A stretch of 64,000 nt of DNA from Pipra filicauda. Taxonomy: Eukaryota > Chordata > Aves > Passeriformes > Pipridae. Location: contig NW_024104509.1 in NCBI RefSeq assembly GCF_003945595.2, forward strand, positions 2,542,001-2,606,000, written 5' to 3'. Made by a program: the position numbers and the translations under genes. This document shows positions 38,663 to 53,712 of the stretch, piece after piece. The stretch's first letter is position 1; each line of letters opens with the position of its first letter. The notes under the pieces were generated by a model, which did not search any database, was not told the DNA's origin, and saw only the letters and a program-made list of their open reading frames with translations.

Positions 38663-41600
38663 ATCACAGTCTTATTTCTTCAAGTAATGTGTTCTATAAG
38701 ATACTCTGAAATCCAACATGGCTCTACAAGTCTCTCCTTTTTACACAGGATATGCACTTCATGATGTAGTGTGTTTGCTGAGTTGCATCAAACCCAATAA
38801 CTGTCTTTGTGCATATCTCTCAAGAGATCAAGGACTATAAGTGCATGGAAATTCTGCTTAAAACACAAGCACCAGTTGCCTTTTGAATTTGAAGGGTTTT
38901 TTTGCAATCAATCATCTTTGTTAACACAGTACTCATCTCCTGCAGTGTGATAGAAACCTTCACACTTAACGGTGCTGCCCTGTGCCTAAATGTGTGTCTG
39001 CCTCCCCGGCCAGGTTTAGTAGATATGAAGATGCCCCTGAACCATCATAGAAAGTCTGGAGAAAAAAATCAGCAGGAGTGGATTGTCCACATCAGAAAGC
39101 ATCACTGTTTGTTCTCCTACTAAAACATCAACTCTGTATTGCCAGAACTGTGCCTAATGTGTTCATGTAGTAGGAGAGTATGTTGTAATCCACAAAGTAG
39201 AGCAGCAGAACTATGATAATCCATAGTGATTGTTGTTCATCTGAAGGTTATTTAATTTTTACTTAATCCCTCCCCTATGCTCACCTTCATCTTAGTCAGT
39301 GAACCTAACTATAATGATGCTTAAAATCCCAGATTTGTTTGGAGATGTTTTATTTTTCACTCTAATCAGTTGATTGGGTTGAACACTAGATTTTTTTCTG
39401 AAGGGGATTAATCTAGCTGAACTGCTACAACTCTACCTGAAACACCATTCCTAGTGAAAGCTGGCAGAAAAGCTGCATCACAGTAATTTTCCCATGGAAA
39501 TACACTCTTGGGTTTCTATCTGCACAATCAAATAACTGCAGTTATATCTGAATACTCAAATAACTGCAGATTGAAAGGGTTACCTTGCCAGCAAAAGCAG
39601 GGCAAACCTATGTTTGTCAGACTATAACCTGGTAGCAATTAAAGGCAAAGTGGGATGCATAAGGAGTATTACATGATTTCATCAAATAATCTGACTACCA
39701 ACATAGTTTTCAGCTCTTCCTGTTCCCAAATGAACAGAGAGACTTAAACTGTGTATCAGGGAAAATAATCAGAGCATCTAGTTTTATTAAAATGCAGACA
39801 AATTATCAGAAATAGAAAAGGGTGAATATAAATATCCAGTATCTAATTTGCAATTCTGAACACTTGGGTTATACACTGTAATGGAACAGACAGCACATTA
39901 TATGATTTATCTTAAGTTTCATAGAACCTGATAAAGAAAGAGACACGACAAATGTTATGTAAAACTTGCGGAAAAAATCAGCTCAATAGTACTAAACATA
40001 AATTTTCTTAAAGGGTACTTTTAAATATGTCATTTCTCTGCTTAAAGATAAGGCAGAAAATAGTTTCCAAAATATCTGAAATTTTGGTCCTGAAGAGCAC
40101 AGATATATTTTTCAGAAAATTATTTATCTTATTTAGAAATGCCCTCTCTAAAAGAGACTGTTCTCTTATGCAGGAGAACTAGATTGACCTAATAAGAGTA
40201 TTTAAAGATTTTTTATACATCTTGGCCTCTGACTGATACGTTGAGCACAAGCTCTTATGTATCAAGCCTCTTGAGCTATGGATATTAAATTTATTTGACA
40301 TACAACTCTCTTACTGACAGAATGTAAAAAGAAACAACCAGACCACAAGCTGCATTCAGTCCTTTAGATTTTTGATGGGCAGAACAGACCACTGGTTTGC
40401 TATTTATTTTCATGTGTGCAGAGTTAAAACCTGCAATATGGCCAAGGGAGGCACAACAAATGAGCTTACAGTTTTTCCCTTAAGAGCAAAAATAAATTCT
40501 GGCGAGTCAAAAACTATTCTTAAAGACAGTTTCTTGGGTTTTTGATTTGGCAGAAAGTTTGATATATACTCATTCAGTAGTCATGTCTTCATTAATCTAA
40601 ATCTCAAAATAGCATGAATTTTATCTAAATTCTTTTCCAAATAAAAATGTTTTCCTGAATTACTCAGTCTGCCAAAGTGATTAAGCAATACTATAAATAC
40701 AATCTCTGATTTTATAAATTCTTTCAGATATTAAAATGCACTAACTAGTTTTAACAGATGACAAATGCATCATTTGAAAGGAGAGAAAAAAATATTTTCC
40801 CTAGACAGAACAATAATTTATGACCATAGGAAAATTATTATTTATGCTAATCAATAAAACTGTAGTGAAGCATGTAAGACACATAATAATATTGAAATAC
40901 ATGGGTGTTCAGCTCTGACTTATCCCAGTGTGACACAGCTAAGCCATCACAAAAACACTGGGTTAGAATCTCCTTTCTGGGACAAGTGTTCACCTCCGGT
41001 GAAAATTCAGAGGACATGTGGAGGGGGGCTTCCAACTAATCTCCAGTGTTATTTGGTGTACATAGTACACTATGTACTGCACAAAATTGACACGTACATT
41101 TTATTAGAATCATAGTTACTGTTAGTGGACTAGAGCAAAATTCAGTTAATGCTCTCACTTCTGACTGCATAGAGCTTTCTGAAGTCTGTGCCAGAGACAA
41201 TTAATGAATGGTTCAAACAGTTGTTTCTGAGGCTTTGAAAATATCTATGGAAAATAAGCTGTTCAGTTTTTCTTTACTGCCATAATGTATTAGAAGTGAC
41301 ACTACTAAAAATGGATTCATCTTTCTGGTCCAGTAGACCAATTGAGATATTCACATTTTACAACCCATGGTTGCACAATTGTTGGCATCATTTCTCCCCT
41401 TACAGTTGCTTTGCAGAAAGCCATAAAGTATTATGTGAAGCCTTTTAATATCTGTGTTTCGTGTAGAAGGACCCTGTGAAGATTCTGAGAATTAATGAGA
41501 AGGATAAGCTATGTATTTAAGACATACAAAAAGAAGAAACTTTGATATACTGCTTTGTGTAACCAAGTAAAAAAGGAAATTGAAGTTGGTGAAAAAAAAT

Positions 41601-44600
41601 TAAATAGCAGTAAAAGTAAAATCACTGATTCCAGTGGCCTTGATTTTAATTTGACTTAATAATTGTTACTTAGATGTCTAAAATTGGTCTTCTGGAATGA
41701 CTTTATTTACATTTTGCAGGTTAAGACCTGTTTCTTTTATTACCTGTAGTTTTGAAGACATTTTTTAATTAAAAAAAAAAGAGATTCTTGATTCTCAAAG
41801 ATGCTTAAGCATCTAAAATAGCCCCTTGTTCAGATTTTGCATGTTTCCTTTCAATGATCAAGTTTTAGTAATTAGAAAAAAAAAAAAAAGTCAGTCATTC
41901 TCTATCTGCATGCAGTAGTAAAACTACCTCTGCAAGGCTGACCAATTCAGTACTTCCTAGGCTAGGTATACATCTGTTTGATCAATACCTATCTTTCATA
42001 ATGGAATTATGTTTTCTAGAAGTGCACTCCATGGTCTCCACCACTTATTGTATTTTAAAGGTTTTAAAATGAAAATCTAATTATCTTCATGAAGTCTTTC
42101 AGTTGCTGGCTTATTTTTTCCCATTTCCTCTTAATTTTATTTCAATTCTAACACATTTTCCATGTCTCACAATAACTTCATTTATTCCAGAGTTTATTTT
42201 AAATAATCCTGTGATATAGGGAGAGGGAGATTAATGTGAAAGATAAAAGAGCTTACAACATGTCTCTATTTTCTAATTTATTTACTTTAAGATGGAGGTT
42301 CTTTTTCACATGCTTAGCAATTACATTAGTTATTTTGTCAGTGGTGAACTGTATCTCAGATCTCTATTGAAGCTAGCAAAGCAACAAACATGAGTTTTTG
42401 CACATATGACAATTTATTTCACAAGCCTGAAGCTGGTACTGCATACATTAGATAAACATCCTGCTCACAGTGAATTTGAAGCAAAATTGCTAATATTATT
42501 TCTCAGCTTAAATTCTAACCTGTTTCTTTTTTTTTTTCTCAAAAGGCCAGAGCTCCCACTTGTAATAAGACGTTATGTTTCGTGGTGAAATAATTTCAAT
42601 TTTCTGAGCAGTATGAAAAGAGGGACACAAAGTTTTTTCAATGTGTGAGCTTATTAAAAAATTGGCAGGGTGGTATTATACAAGCCACAGTGAGGCCATG
42701 AGGCAATAGTTAATTTCAATATATTTATGAAATTCTTCTATACATAACTCTGTAAAGGCACCATTAAAATCGACTTATTCTGCAAGAGATGACTTTGTTA
42801 TAGTTTCAGATCCAATCTTTAAGCAGCAGATTGTGTCCCTATAACTACATTAGTGTCAGTTTTTTCAGAAAATTATTTGCAGTACCGTTCATTTGTAACA
42901 AAACAAATTGATGAGTCCTTTGGCTTATTTGTTAGATTATTGTATGGTGGAGGAGACTGACGGAGGGAAATAAAGTGAAGTGGGAGGGACTTGGTATCTA
43001 TTGAAGTGTTGTGTGCTATTGAATTAATCTTAATGCACAGTGTAAGACACTTTAACCCATTTATCTAAATTTACATAGCTGAGCAGAAATATCAGATAGA
43101 GACTAAGTGTAGTGATTTCACCAAATTTGCTAGGTAGAGGTAGAGTGTATGAGGTCAGATTATATTACTTCATTTTCACAAAAACATCACATATCTTCGT
43201 TTTCCAACATGTGAGGTGGCCTCCTTCAGGTTAGCTCCTGTGACCAGCAGGGCACAAGAGCACAAGGGTCTGTCGTGCCCCTACACGTCATGAAATCGAG
43301 TAATGAGAAACAGGATAGAATCCAACTTGTACTACTGGAAAAACCTCTCTTCTCTAGTAGAATTAGCTATATCAGCTGCAGAATATCTACTACAACATAG
43401 TGATTTTCCTCAAATTTTCTGTGTCAAGTCTGTGGATTTCTAAAGCACCACCATAAAAGGACAGCTTTGGACAATTTCTTTTTTGACTTTTTTTGTTTCT
43501 GTTGTTGTTGGCTGCTCTTTATATGCTGCTTTTAAAATGTTAAGGGAAAGAAACCTAATTTTAAGAATTCTTATGTGATTTCCAGCAAACCCCTCAAGAG
43601 CTGATTTAGAATGGATTGATTGTAGGAGTAACATAGACATATAATAGGGTGAATTAAAATTTCTGAGCTAAGCAATCCCAAGTATTTTGCCACTTGAAAT
43701 ATTGAACCAGATTCAATAGAGAGTTTGCCTTTATTTTTCATCACTCTAAGCCAACAAAGTTGATTTCTGTTCCAAAAATAGTTACAGACACATGTTGTTG
43801 AAGTTGTCTTCTTGCGGAATTAACCACTATTCCCTTCAGATCTTTCTGACAATGTGTTGAAAGTGAGCTAACGTGTTTATTGCACACCCTGGAAGTGAGA
43901 GCCCGGCAATTATGAAACACAGGGACAGCCTCAGAACATGTTGAGTCCACGGAGAAAAATATTTTTACTATTAAATAAGTAACAGAGGTTTAAAAACAAC
44001 CTTCAGTTGTCTCCCTTGACACAAATACAAAAGAACATTAATTTCTGGCCGAGGTCAGAATAAATGCATACAGCTTCTTTTTTTTTTTCCCCCAAGAAGA
44101 TTACCTGAAAGGCCTTGCACAAAGGCTACATAAATCATTCATGTGACCCAGGCTTGAAAAATTTAATACAGCGGGAAGAACATTGTACATTTGGTCACAA
44201 AGAAAATTAATTTTGCAAGATATTAAGCCTGTCTGGGCGCATTGTTTTGTCTTCTGTATTTTGGATGAAATTCACCTTTGATGCAAGCACAGAAATCTCA
44301 CTTCAGTCAAGACAGACTGAAACTGAATTTGACTCATTGTGTTTAGATTCAGATGCCAATCATTTGTATATTTAATCACAAGAGAAAATCTGTGATTGAA
44401 GGCTGGGGATAACTTTTCAGTCTTTTGATTGATACTAATTGCAAAGCAATGTTTGTTTTGAAAACTAGAGTTAGGAGTAACCAACCTCTACATGTTTGCT
44501 AATGATCTAAGGTTCTTTAAAGTTTTCATATGGCACTTAGATTAAAATCATTATATGAAACATTTTTAACATGCAGTGAAAGGGATAACTAGTACAACGG

Positions 44601-45637
44601 AATAAATATTTGCTGAATAACACAGCTGAAGCTATGGCCTGAACCTGTCATGGCTAATTACTAAATATGAACTTAATATTTTTAAAAAACCTGAAATGTG
44701 TCAGATCTCAAGAAATGGTAGAATCTTACCTACCTGTGCACTGAAATCTATGACAGTTAGTGTTTTGGAAATAAAAAGTTGAATCACCTATGGTTAAATA
44801 CGCATGCATTAAATATGTAAAACTCTCAAAATTCCATTGTGTTCACAAGCATAGTATGTATTGCCATATAGATAATGCTCTGTAAATGATTTACTACTAG
44901 GAAAGTCCTTCTCAGGCTTCTAACTAAACATTTGTGGGTGAGAGTGAGTTAGTGATAGATTTTTCTATTTTTGGAGATGCTACATGTCTTGAAGGATTTA
45001 CACTAAATATACTCATCTCAGCACCATCCATTCCACTTGTACCTGTACTGTTGCATTTCACAGTCCTTCAAAATGACAAGACCATAGATATTTCCTTAAA
45101 ATAGTACTTCTCAATCTGTAGGTTATAGTCACTGGAGACTTCGGTGAAGGTCATGTTGGTTTAAGTCTTAAAAAACGTCCTCCTAAATATAAAGTCAGGG
45201 TTTTTTTATGTTAACTTGTTGCTAACAGTAGTTGAGCACCTTCAAAGAAAATAATAAAACTATACCTGATTGGCTGCAAATACCTGAGATAGATACAGAA
45301 TGGGCCTTTAATTTCTGACAGCAGCTCATCTCTGTAGTGTAGAGTTGTCTTAACAACTGCACAGAGTAATCACAGATTAAATATAAAATTTAATCACAGA
45401 TTCTCAGTCCATTGAAGTGCATAACAAGATTAGTCTTCCCAATGACCCAAACAATTAACTATACTAAATAGCAACAGAAACGTGCCCTCTGAATATTGAC
45501 AAAATATTTTGGGGTGAAACAACGTACTTTGTATTAAAAAGTCCAGCTAGTCAAAATTTTTTAACTTAAATCAGATTCAAGATTCTTCAGTTTTGAAAAT
45601 GTTTGGTGAGGGGGGTGTTCTATATTTTTAATAGCAA

Positions 45638-45661
45638 TTTGTGGGGTTTTTTCCCCACAAA
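45638..45661. repeat. Inverted repeat, 9-bp stem with T6 loop
   Basis: TTTGTGGGG, a six-T loop, then CCCCACAAA. It is followed by an A-rich run. It could fold in RNA or be a remnant of a small inverted-repeat element. Confidence 0.9.
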
Positions 45662-48600
45662 AAAAATAAATCTTTAAGTATCCAAATACTAATAAAATCC
45701 CTCTCAGTTTTAACAAAGCTAACTATGTATGTGTAGAGACATTCTATTTCAAATCTGTGATATTTGCTTCTTTCGTGGTTTGCTTTTTGCATTCATTTCA
45801 TTAAAGAGAATTAAATAGACTATGCTTAATTTTAAGGCTCAGGTATCCTGGTATTTGAGGCTTATACAGAACATTGCTAGATTTATATCTCCACAGAGAA
45901 GGGTTAAGTTTCAAACCTAACTCTTTAAAAATCTGCAGGTTACTAGATTTAAGTACAGTGTAACCACAGATAAAACTTAGAAGTGATAAATGTTAAATTA
46001 ATGAGAGCAGAGCAGAGTTATAATTACAGAGGGAGGATATGTACATTTAATCTTTTCCTGCCTATGAAAAGGTTCAGATTAAACAAAACTCCGTCACACT
46101 ACTGGGGAAATTTTTCTTTCTCCATTGTTACAGTAAGAGGGAAGTTGAACTTATGGGTAATAGAGAGAAATCTGCATAAAGCTTGCTTTGAAGTATACCG
46201 TGGGGGACACAATTTCCTTTTAGAAGATTCATAGCGTGTCTTATTTTTCTATGATACTGACACAGAGAAAATGCTTTAGAAAAAGTAAATTAACTTCCAA
46301 ATTACCACTCAGAAGTCTTCTTTGACTCAGTTAGGAAAGCTCATAACAGTGGTAAGAGGTAGTCAGAATTAGGCAGCTTTGGTTGCAGCTGAGAAAGGAA
46401 TAAGGCATTTAGGAAAGAGAATAATTTCTAAACACAACTGTTAAAAGAGAAGGTGAAAGTGGTTTTATAGTTGTGGTATTCACTGTCTTCTGCAGCACAG
46501 AATTATTCTCTCTGAAAAAGCAGCTATGGAGTGCATGGAAACTGGTAACACATGTTTTCCTGAATCTTTTTTAAAAGAAAATACAGAATTTGTTTGTTTT
46601 GCTTTCCATAGATGAGCTCCACCCCCCCTTAGCAGAAAGGTATTCTGGGGAATGGTCTACTTTTGTGCTTTGAACTAGAAGATTTTTACCCTGGATGATC
46701 CCTCCGGTACATTTGCTGATTTTTCTGTTTTTCAGGTATTGGAAACTGTTATATAATAAACAGAACCAGTCCTTTCCCAAGTTGTTGTTACAGGGGAAGT
46801 CTGCTTAATTATGGTCTCCCAAAATGCTTGCTTTGGTGTCTTCAACTGTGTTAGCTGAAATGTCAATATGTTTAGTGGCAAAACCTTCAAGATATCATCA
46901 AAAACTAAACTGAGAATAAATTGTTCTCATTGCAAATGTTACGATACAAAATAACAAGCCTGTTGGGCTTATATCTTAGTAAAATATCCTCTTTTCTTTT
47001 TTGTTTCTCTATTCTTTCCCACAACATTTGAATGGCTTTTACATTTGAAGTCTAAGACACTAATGAGGAAACTGTGGACTAATAACAATCTGAATGAAAT
47101 ATTCAGAAACTTAAGATGTATTGTGATAATTTTCAACTCCTGTGACATCTTTTCAATTTTTATTCTATGTTGTTTACTCTTGTAATTTTTATTCTCTATA
47201 AAAAATAGTTTTCACATCTTTTAGCTAGCTAGCTGTCTGCATATGAATGTAATATAGCAAGTCAGGTGACCTAGATCCTGTTAGCATTGGCATACAGAAT
47301 AAGGCAATAGTATCATTCTTCTATAAGTTGAGAGAGACATTTAAAGCAAAAAGCAGCTCTGCTCTGAGCCTGTAACTTCCAAGTTTTAAACTTACTAAGT
47401 GTCCATAAAGCTTTTAGAGGTATCTTAACTTTTTATTTTGTATGATATAAATGAAAGAAATGCAAGTTATATTAAAGAATCCAGCTATCTGTACCAAAAA
47501 GGAAGTCTAAACCAAAGAATACTGTGAACTACTTTTCCAAAACATCATAGTTACTATTTTACATACTCTTCATTTGGACAAGCAAACTGTCTGGTAGTAT
47601 TCAGACTCTTAAAAACTGCAGTTTAGTGAAAAGAGACACATAAAATTCCAGTCTTGATTAAGTGACTTCACAAGAGGATAACCTAGAGATGAGCATTTTT
47701 CATAAACAGAGCTTGTGTTTCTGTGGCTTACAGTGTGATTTTCACAATGCAAGTTTCTGATTCTTCCTTATCTTGAGCATTTTGCAGGCACGGACAACTG
47801 TAAAATACTGACACTTGGGACAATCAATGGGGAACTCTAGTGAAGGATCTAGTTTCAGAGGTTGATTTGAAATGTTTACCTAGAAACATCATCCCCTCAA
47901 CCAGCTCCCAATGTCTCCAAGAGCTGCAGGAGTACAGAAAACCCAGCAAAGTTGTCTGGTTACTCTTTACTACCACTATTGGTTTGGGATTGCTGATCTG
48001 ATGTGCCTGTTCTAATGCAAAAATCTGTGCCCTTGGAACTGCAACCTTTCCAAGCTTTCAGTGAGTTCTTGTGTTTTCTCTTTGCTTAATTAAGAAGTGC
48101 CAAAACCACTTCAGATCCTCAGAGATGGAGTGTTTGTATTCGTTTTTCTTTTGAAAAGGTGTAAAGTTACTGAGGAGACATAAAAGTTGTGCTACAGTGC
48201 AGTCCTTGGGGTTGGTGAGAAATTAGGCTTCCCCCCGCAGCATTAGCCCCTCTGGCTTGACCTGTCACTCCTGTCTGCAGACTTTTCAAGCACATGTGGC
48301 TGATTTGAGCCTCATTCATTATTTGAATCCGTGATTTTCAGCAGGTTGCATAAGATTAACTCATTTTCAGTTGTCATATATCCTATTGCAGATCCTCTTC
48401 TGAGAATGAAGTAACAGAAAGATTAATGCTGTTAATACCACTTTAATACACGAGTGTTGCATGGCAAGGCCTGAGGGAGTGACATTAGAAAGCACTAAAT
48501 TCAATAAATGAAGTCTGATATATAATAGCATTTCCAGCACTGACATAAAAGCAGACAAGTTCAGGGCCACATTCATCTCTGCATTTTAGTGATACTATGC

Positions 48601-50244
48601 CACTTATTTCTGTGGCCTTGCCTGTCAGAAACTAAAAGTAAAGTTTGGCCAAATGCAACCTCATGTAATGTTTTTTTAAAAGGTTAAACTAAAATTTGGG
48701 TGTTCCTGAGTTTCCCTCTGAAATTCACTTAAGTGATCTCTACTACAGCATTTCTTTCCTCTCTTGTATCTGGCTAGAAATAGTGCAAAATGTCAATAAT
48801 TTCTAGTAAAACTTTTTTATTACTATTTTTTGTTTATACTTGGTGTGAAGTTTATTTAGGAAATTTAGTCTAAACTGTTCTTAGAGTATAAACTTTTAAG
48901 CTGCTAAGTTTATTTATTTGGAAGTATTTTGGATATGGTAAACATAGCAGAGTTGACAACAGCAATTGAAACAAATTAAGTGAGGTTGGTAATGAACAGC
49001 TTTCACAGTAACCAGACCACCACTGTACTGCAGCCAGTATGGTTGTGCAGACTATATCCGTGGTATGCAGCCACCACAGCAATCTTGTTCCACTCTGCTT
49101 TGCAAATCTAGCTAGAGCTCTATGTTTACAGAGCAATCAGAAGTATCACTGTATGACTTTGAACTGAGCCTTTCCTCACTGCTCCTTTGAGTCCAGGAGG
49201 AATTCTGCTTGGCAAAAATAGGTGTTTTTGTTATCACAACTTTCATAGAAGCAGAGGTATTTTTCCATGTGTTTTAGATACAGTTACTTTGGCTGAGTTA
49301 TTTTCTTTTATTTAGTCCTCTTTTCCGAGTCTTACTAAGAATTAGTTTTTTTCTTAAAGCAAGAATTTCCAGTATAGAGACAGTGTAGTAAAATTCACAT
49401 AGACTCTTTCTTTTAGTTGAATTTTAAGTTATTATTCCTTGAGAAGTTAACAGGGAAAAATAGTGAGGCAGACATCTTCATTTAGAGCTCTAAGATTTTC
49501 TAAATAATCTTTTAAAAAATTGGTCTTCAGTAAGTCAGTAAGATTCCTTAATGAGTTACTGACTGGAGTGGGTACAGGATTATTCCATAAATTTTTATAA
49601 TCTCTCTTAATATTACTGTTCAACTAAGAATAATATTGTCACATAAAAAAACTGTTTACAGAAACCCTTAAGGAAACAATTAAACTTAAAATAAAAATGT
49701 TCCAACACTTATTTTTATTAGTTTTTTTTTCCTTTTCTGATCAGAGAAAAGAGTGCCAGATTTTAGTTATACATTTGATAAGACAGTCTTAATGGTGGCC
49801 TTAATTTATTCTTTTTAGAAATTAAACCATCTAAGAGAGAGTTATTAGGATCAACATAGGATCTAAGTTTGCTGAACCAGAGGCATCTCTTTAAGTTAGA
49901 AAACTGTCAGTTTAAAATACGTAAGCTAAAAGCCCTCTAATTTTGTTACTCTCAGTAGCCCAATGGAAAAAGTATTTATTTCATTCAGTGTTATTTTCTT
50001 GTGTGAGAAAGCAACAAATTAAAACAACTAATTCACTTCACTGAACAATATTTAGCAGAACTCAGAGGCTTCAATTAACCACTGTTTAATAAAGGTACTA
50101 ATCTGTATTAAATGAAAGCCTTCAAGGGCTCACTTTGAAACAATGCATAAGTAGTAATCAGCAAGTCCTGATAGAGGGGCCTGCTGGGGCAGATAGCTGG
50201 AATGTGCTGTGTAATCAAATTCCAAGAGATTTAAACTCCCCCCT

Positions 50245-50273
50245 AAAAAAAAAAAAAAAAAAAATTAAAAAAA
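50245..50273. repeat. A-rich homopolymer tract
   Basis: Twenty A residues, TT, then seven A residues. No retroposed gene body was recognised immediately upstream, so this is classed as a simple tract. Confidence 0.85.
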
Positions 50274-53200
50274 GGAGAAATTGCTCAAACCTCTTTTATG
50301 TAGAGGATGTTTGGATTGTTTTCTTACTAATTCTAATATCCAGCATATTAAAAAAAAAATGATTACATTAAAGTCCTTGTTTCAAAGTCAAGTCAAAACA
50401 AGAAAGTAATTTAAAACTGCTTACATGCCATCCTTGTGAATGACCTCCATCACACAACTTTCCAAATAGTAAGATTTGCTTTTCAAGTTCCATCTCTGTA
50501 ATATGAGAAGTCGTTAAATTCAGAAGCTCTAATTAATCACAATTTTCATGCTTAATTCCTTCCAGAATCCTTTGGAACATTGCAAGCTGAACTCAATATA
50601 TGGCACTGGAGAGCAGCAGTGATTTTTATCCTCAGTCACATGTACATTTGTGTGTATGTAGAATTGAATAGCCTTGTAAAGTTCAAGAATATTACTATAA
50701 GCATTGCATTGTCTTTTAACAGACAATACTTGATTTGTATTAATTTAATGAAAGGCATATGCCACCATGCTTTCCAAAGTATTTCCAGCTCAAAGAATAA
50801 GGGTCTTCAGATATGCTTGTGTTCTGATTTCTGACATTTCAAATCCTAGAGCAAGTCTCACAGAAGGTAAAAGTGGAAAAAAAAAATCACAACAAAATAA
50901 CCCCAAAAAAACCAGTTTAATTGCCTGTTAGAAGATTTCACATCAATCACTTTGTCTAGGGATTCAAATTCCAATGCTGTTATCATTGGATGATCAAACT
51001 GATAATTTTGGCACTCCTCTCTGGCCTTTCAGTGAGTCACCAGCCCCACCCACCAACCTTCATGGGGTGACAGGGTGAAAATTGTGCTTCCCATACGAGC
51101 GGTATTAACATTTTACACTACATGGTCTAAGCCATGTCATATCACAGCTCTGCTTTCTCTTGTATACCTTTCCAAGAAAGAAGAGTCAGCTATGACTACG
51201 CAGACTGACCAGCTGACTCATAGCAACACTTATTTTCATGGGCCTATAATCTGAAACTGAGATCAAGAGTGGTTTAAGGAAGTCAGTTAACCCTTATGAG
51301 GAAGAAAGAAGAAGGACTGACTAGCCTGTAAAGGATATTTCAATGTTGTTCATACAATGTTGTTCCACAAAGTGTGTCTATTCATATGAAAATATTTTAC
51401 TAGATACTAAAGGAAAAAACAGAAGATAAAATCTACCAAAAAGTAGAGACGGTTCTCTTCTTCCCATCTTCATGTTCAAATGCCTTCACAGAAATGGCTT
51501 TCCAGGCTGTTTCCTGTGATGGTGCAAAAGTAATCTTAATCCTCTGCAGGTGGATATCATCCACGACTATTAATTTCAAATTTTGTGGAAGAGAAATGGG
51601 GCTCAGTCCCAGAGAGTGAGATTGTGGAGTGATGAAAGTTTACAACTTTTTGCCCATGAGTCAGAATCTCTTTCCAAGGCTTCAGCTAGTGTATTCTTGC
51701 TTGCTGTTTGCTTCTTGTTTGATGTAAAGGGGTCCTGAACCGTAATTGTGTTTTATGCTTACACATGTACATTTACAGTTCCAAGAGTTATTGCGTGTAA
51801 GGAATATTGCATGTGAAAGAAGCACAATTTTCTTATTGAGACCATTTCTGGCAGCTGGTACATGGAACTAGTACAAAGGAATTAGCTGTTGTGCTTAAAA
51901 GCACAAGGAAGTCTAGCAATGTGAAAGCATTGTTTTCCTCATTGCTAGGTTCCTGTCCTTCAAATTTTCCGAAGTCATAAAACTTGTTTGTGTTGTCCAC
52001 AAGCAAGAATTTGCAGGATTTGGGATTTAACGAGGCCCACCCAGGTTCACCACAAAATTGTAATCCTAATATTAATTCAAGGATTAGAAATGAAACTGTA
52101 GGACTGCTTAATAGTCTTGTTAACTCAAAGCCGGAACAGGCTGAAAAGTTTTCAGTAAAGCTTTCAAACATCAAGGAAAGGTAATTCCATAAATTAAAAT
52201 ATGATAGAAAATCCAATGAAATATTTGCTATTATCTATAATGTAAGTAATAATTATGTGTTGAAACACAATGTGGTTAATATGATTAAATTTTGTTATAG
52301 GTCACCTTCAAAGTTATGTCTTACACAAGAATTTAAAACTAAAATCCTGTCTTTTCCTTAAGGGATTCAACAGATTTAACCAAGTTTCAAACTTACTGAG
52401 ACTGAGATACTAGCTTATTTTTTTCAGCATTCCTGTTAAAGTAAGACCCTCTGTTAAGATCAAGCAAGAAACATGAGAAATACCTATGTAACTTATATTT
52501 CCTGTGATTTTCTTCTTTTCTTAATCTGTGATTGAATAAGAATTTCTGCATCAAAGCTATTCTTTTCCTTCTAATTTGACCCTGAAGAAAAGTCATGAAC
52601 CTCTATAAGATCTTATTTGGTGATTGTTGCTTTTTTATTAAAAAATATTATGTGTTTACTTTTATTTAAGCTACATAGTTAGGACTAAACATTGGGAGAA
52701 AACAAGAATAATGGATTTACGTGTGCTATAGGGCTCTCAGATCAAATGGTCTGACTGCTTTTTTCTGAAATGGAGAAGAGTTGATAGCACTAATCACAGT
52801 GATCTTTGGTTTTCAGTTGAACTTGAATCAGTATAGATTGTTGACAAAGGGAAGAAAAAAGCAAAGTCGCATTGCTCAGGGGAGTAAAGGAGCAGTGACC
52901 AACACTGGAGCACACAACCTAGATGAACAATATAGTAGTGTAATAGACAAAGGCCTGCTAGTTCTCATGTGTAGTTGTGAGTCTAACTAGAAAGTTAAAG
53001 AAAATTCTTTGATATAAAATAAAAGGTAATTTCTTGTCTCTTGACCCTAGGAGATATGTGCATGACATAGAATTCTTATGAGCTAAATAACATCAAAAAA
53101 CTATAAATAGGCTGCTAGCTTTTGCATGAGGGATTTTTACATTGATGTAACAATGTAGGTCAGGAAATAATATTTAATCTAAAACTTTATTTTAAAAAAT

Positions 53201-53689
53201 ATTGACTTACATAATGCTATAAACTTTTGGTGGAGAAACATACCTGAAAACAGAGGTATGAAATCTTTGTAGTTCTATGAGGGTCTGTCAAAGTATTTCA
53301 TATTTGCTGGATTGTGAGCTTTTAAATATGCTGCTTGCATCGTTACACATTTGCACATGCTTCCTCCATGACAGCATTGTACGTTTAAAGCATAAGCAAA
53401 GTGCATAGAAACAGTTTCTGTTCACAATAGCTGAATCAGGCTTTATCTGACAGTGCTTCAAATTGATCATTCACCTGAATGGCTTCAGAAATGCTCATAT
53501 TCTCCAGATATTTTGAACTTCATTACTCACAGTTTTGCAAATATGCTGTAGATAATACAACAGAACTATATTTTTATAAGAAAAGGAAAGATTTTTATTA
53601 TCATATTACTATGATTACTATGATTATCATTACTCCTCACTAAGTCGGGAATTTAATCATTGGATTATACTTTAGTTGTGTTTTTCTTT

Positions 53690-53712
53690 TTTATTTATTT
53701 ATTTATTTATTC
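53690..53712. repeat. (TTTA)n microsatellite
   Basis: About five and a half TTTA units following a T-rich run. Confidence 0.9.

Noticed and set aside
50135..50362. Poly(A)-tailed processed pseudogene ending at the A20 tract
   Set aside because: The sequence upstream of the A-run has no recognisable gene-derived body, and no target-site duplication was seen.
51833..52216. 127-codon minus-strand frame with ATG
   Set aside because: The codons look plausible, but there is no family, signal peptide or splice context, so it was not called a gene.
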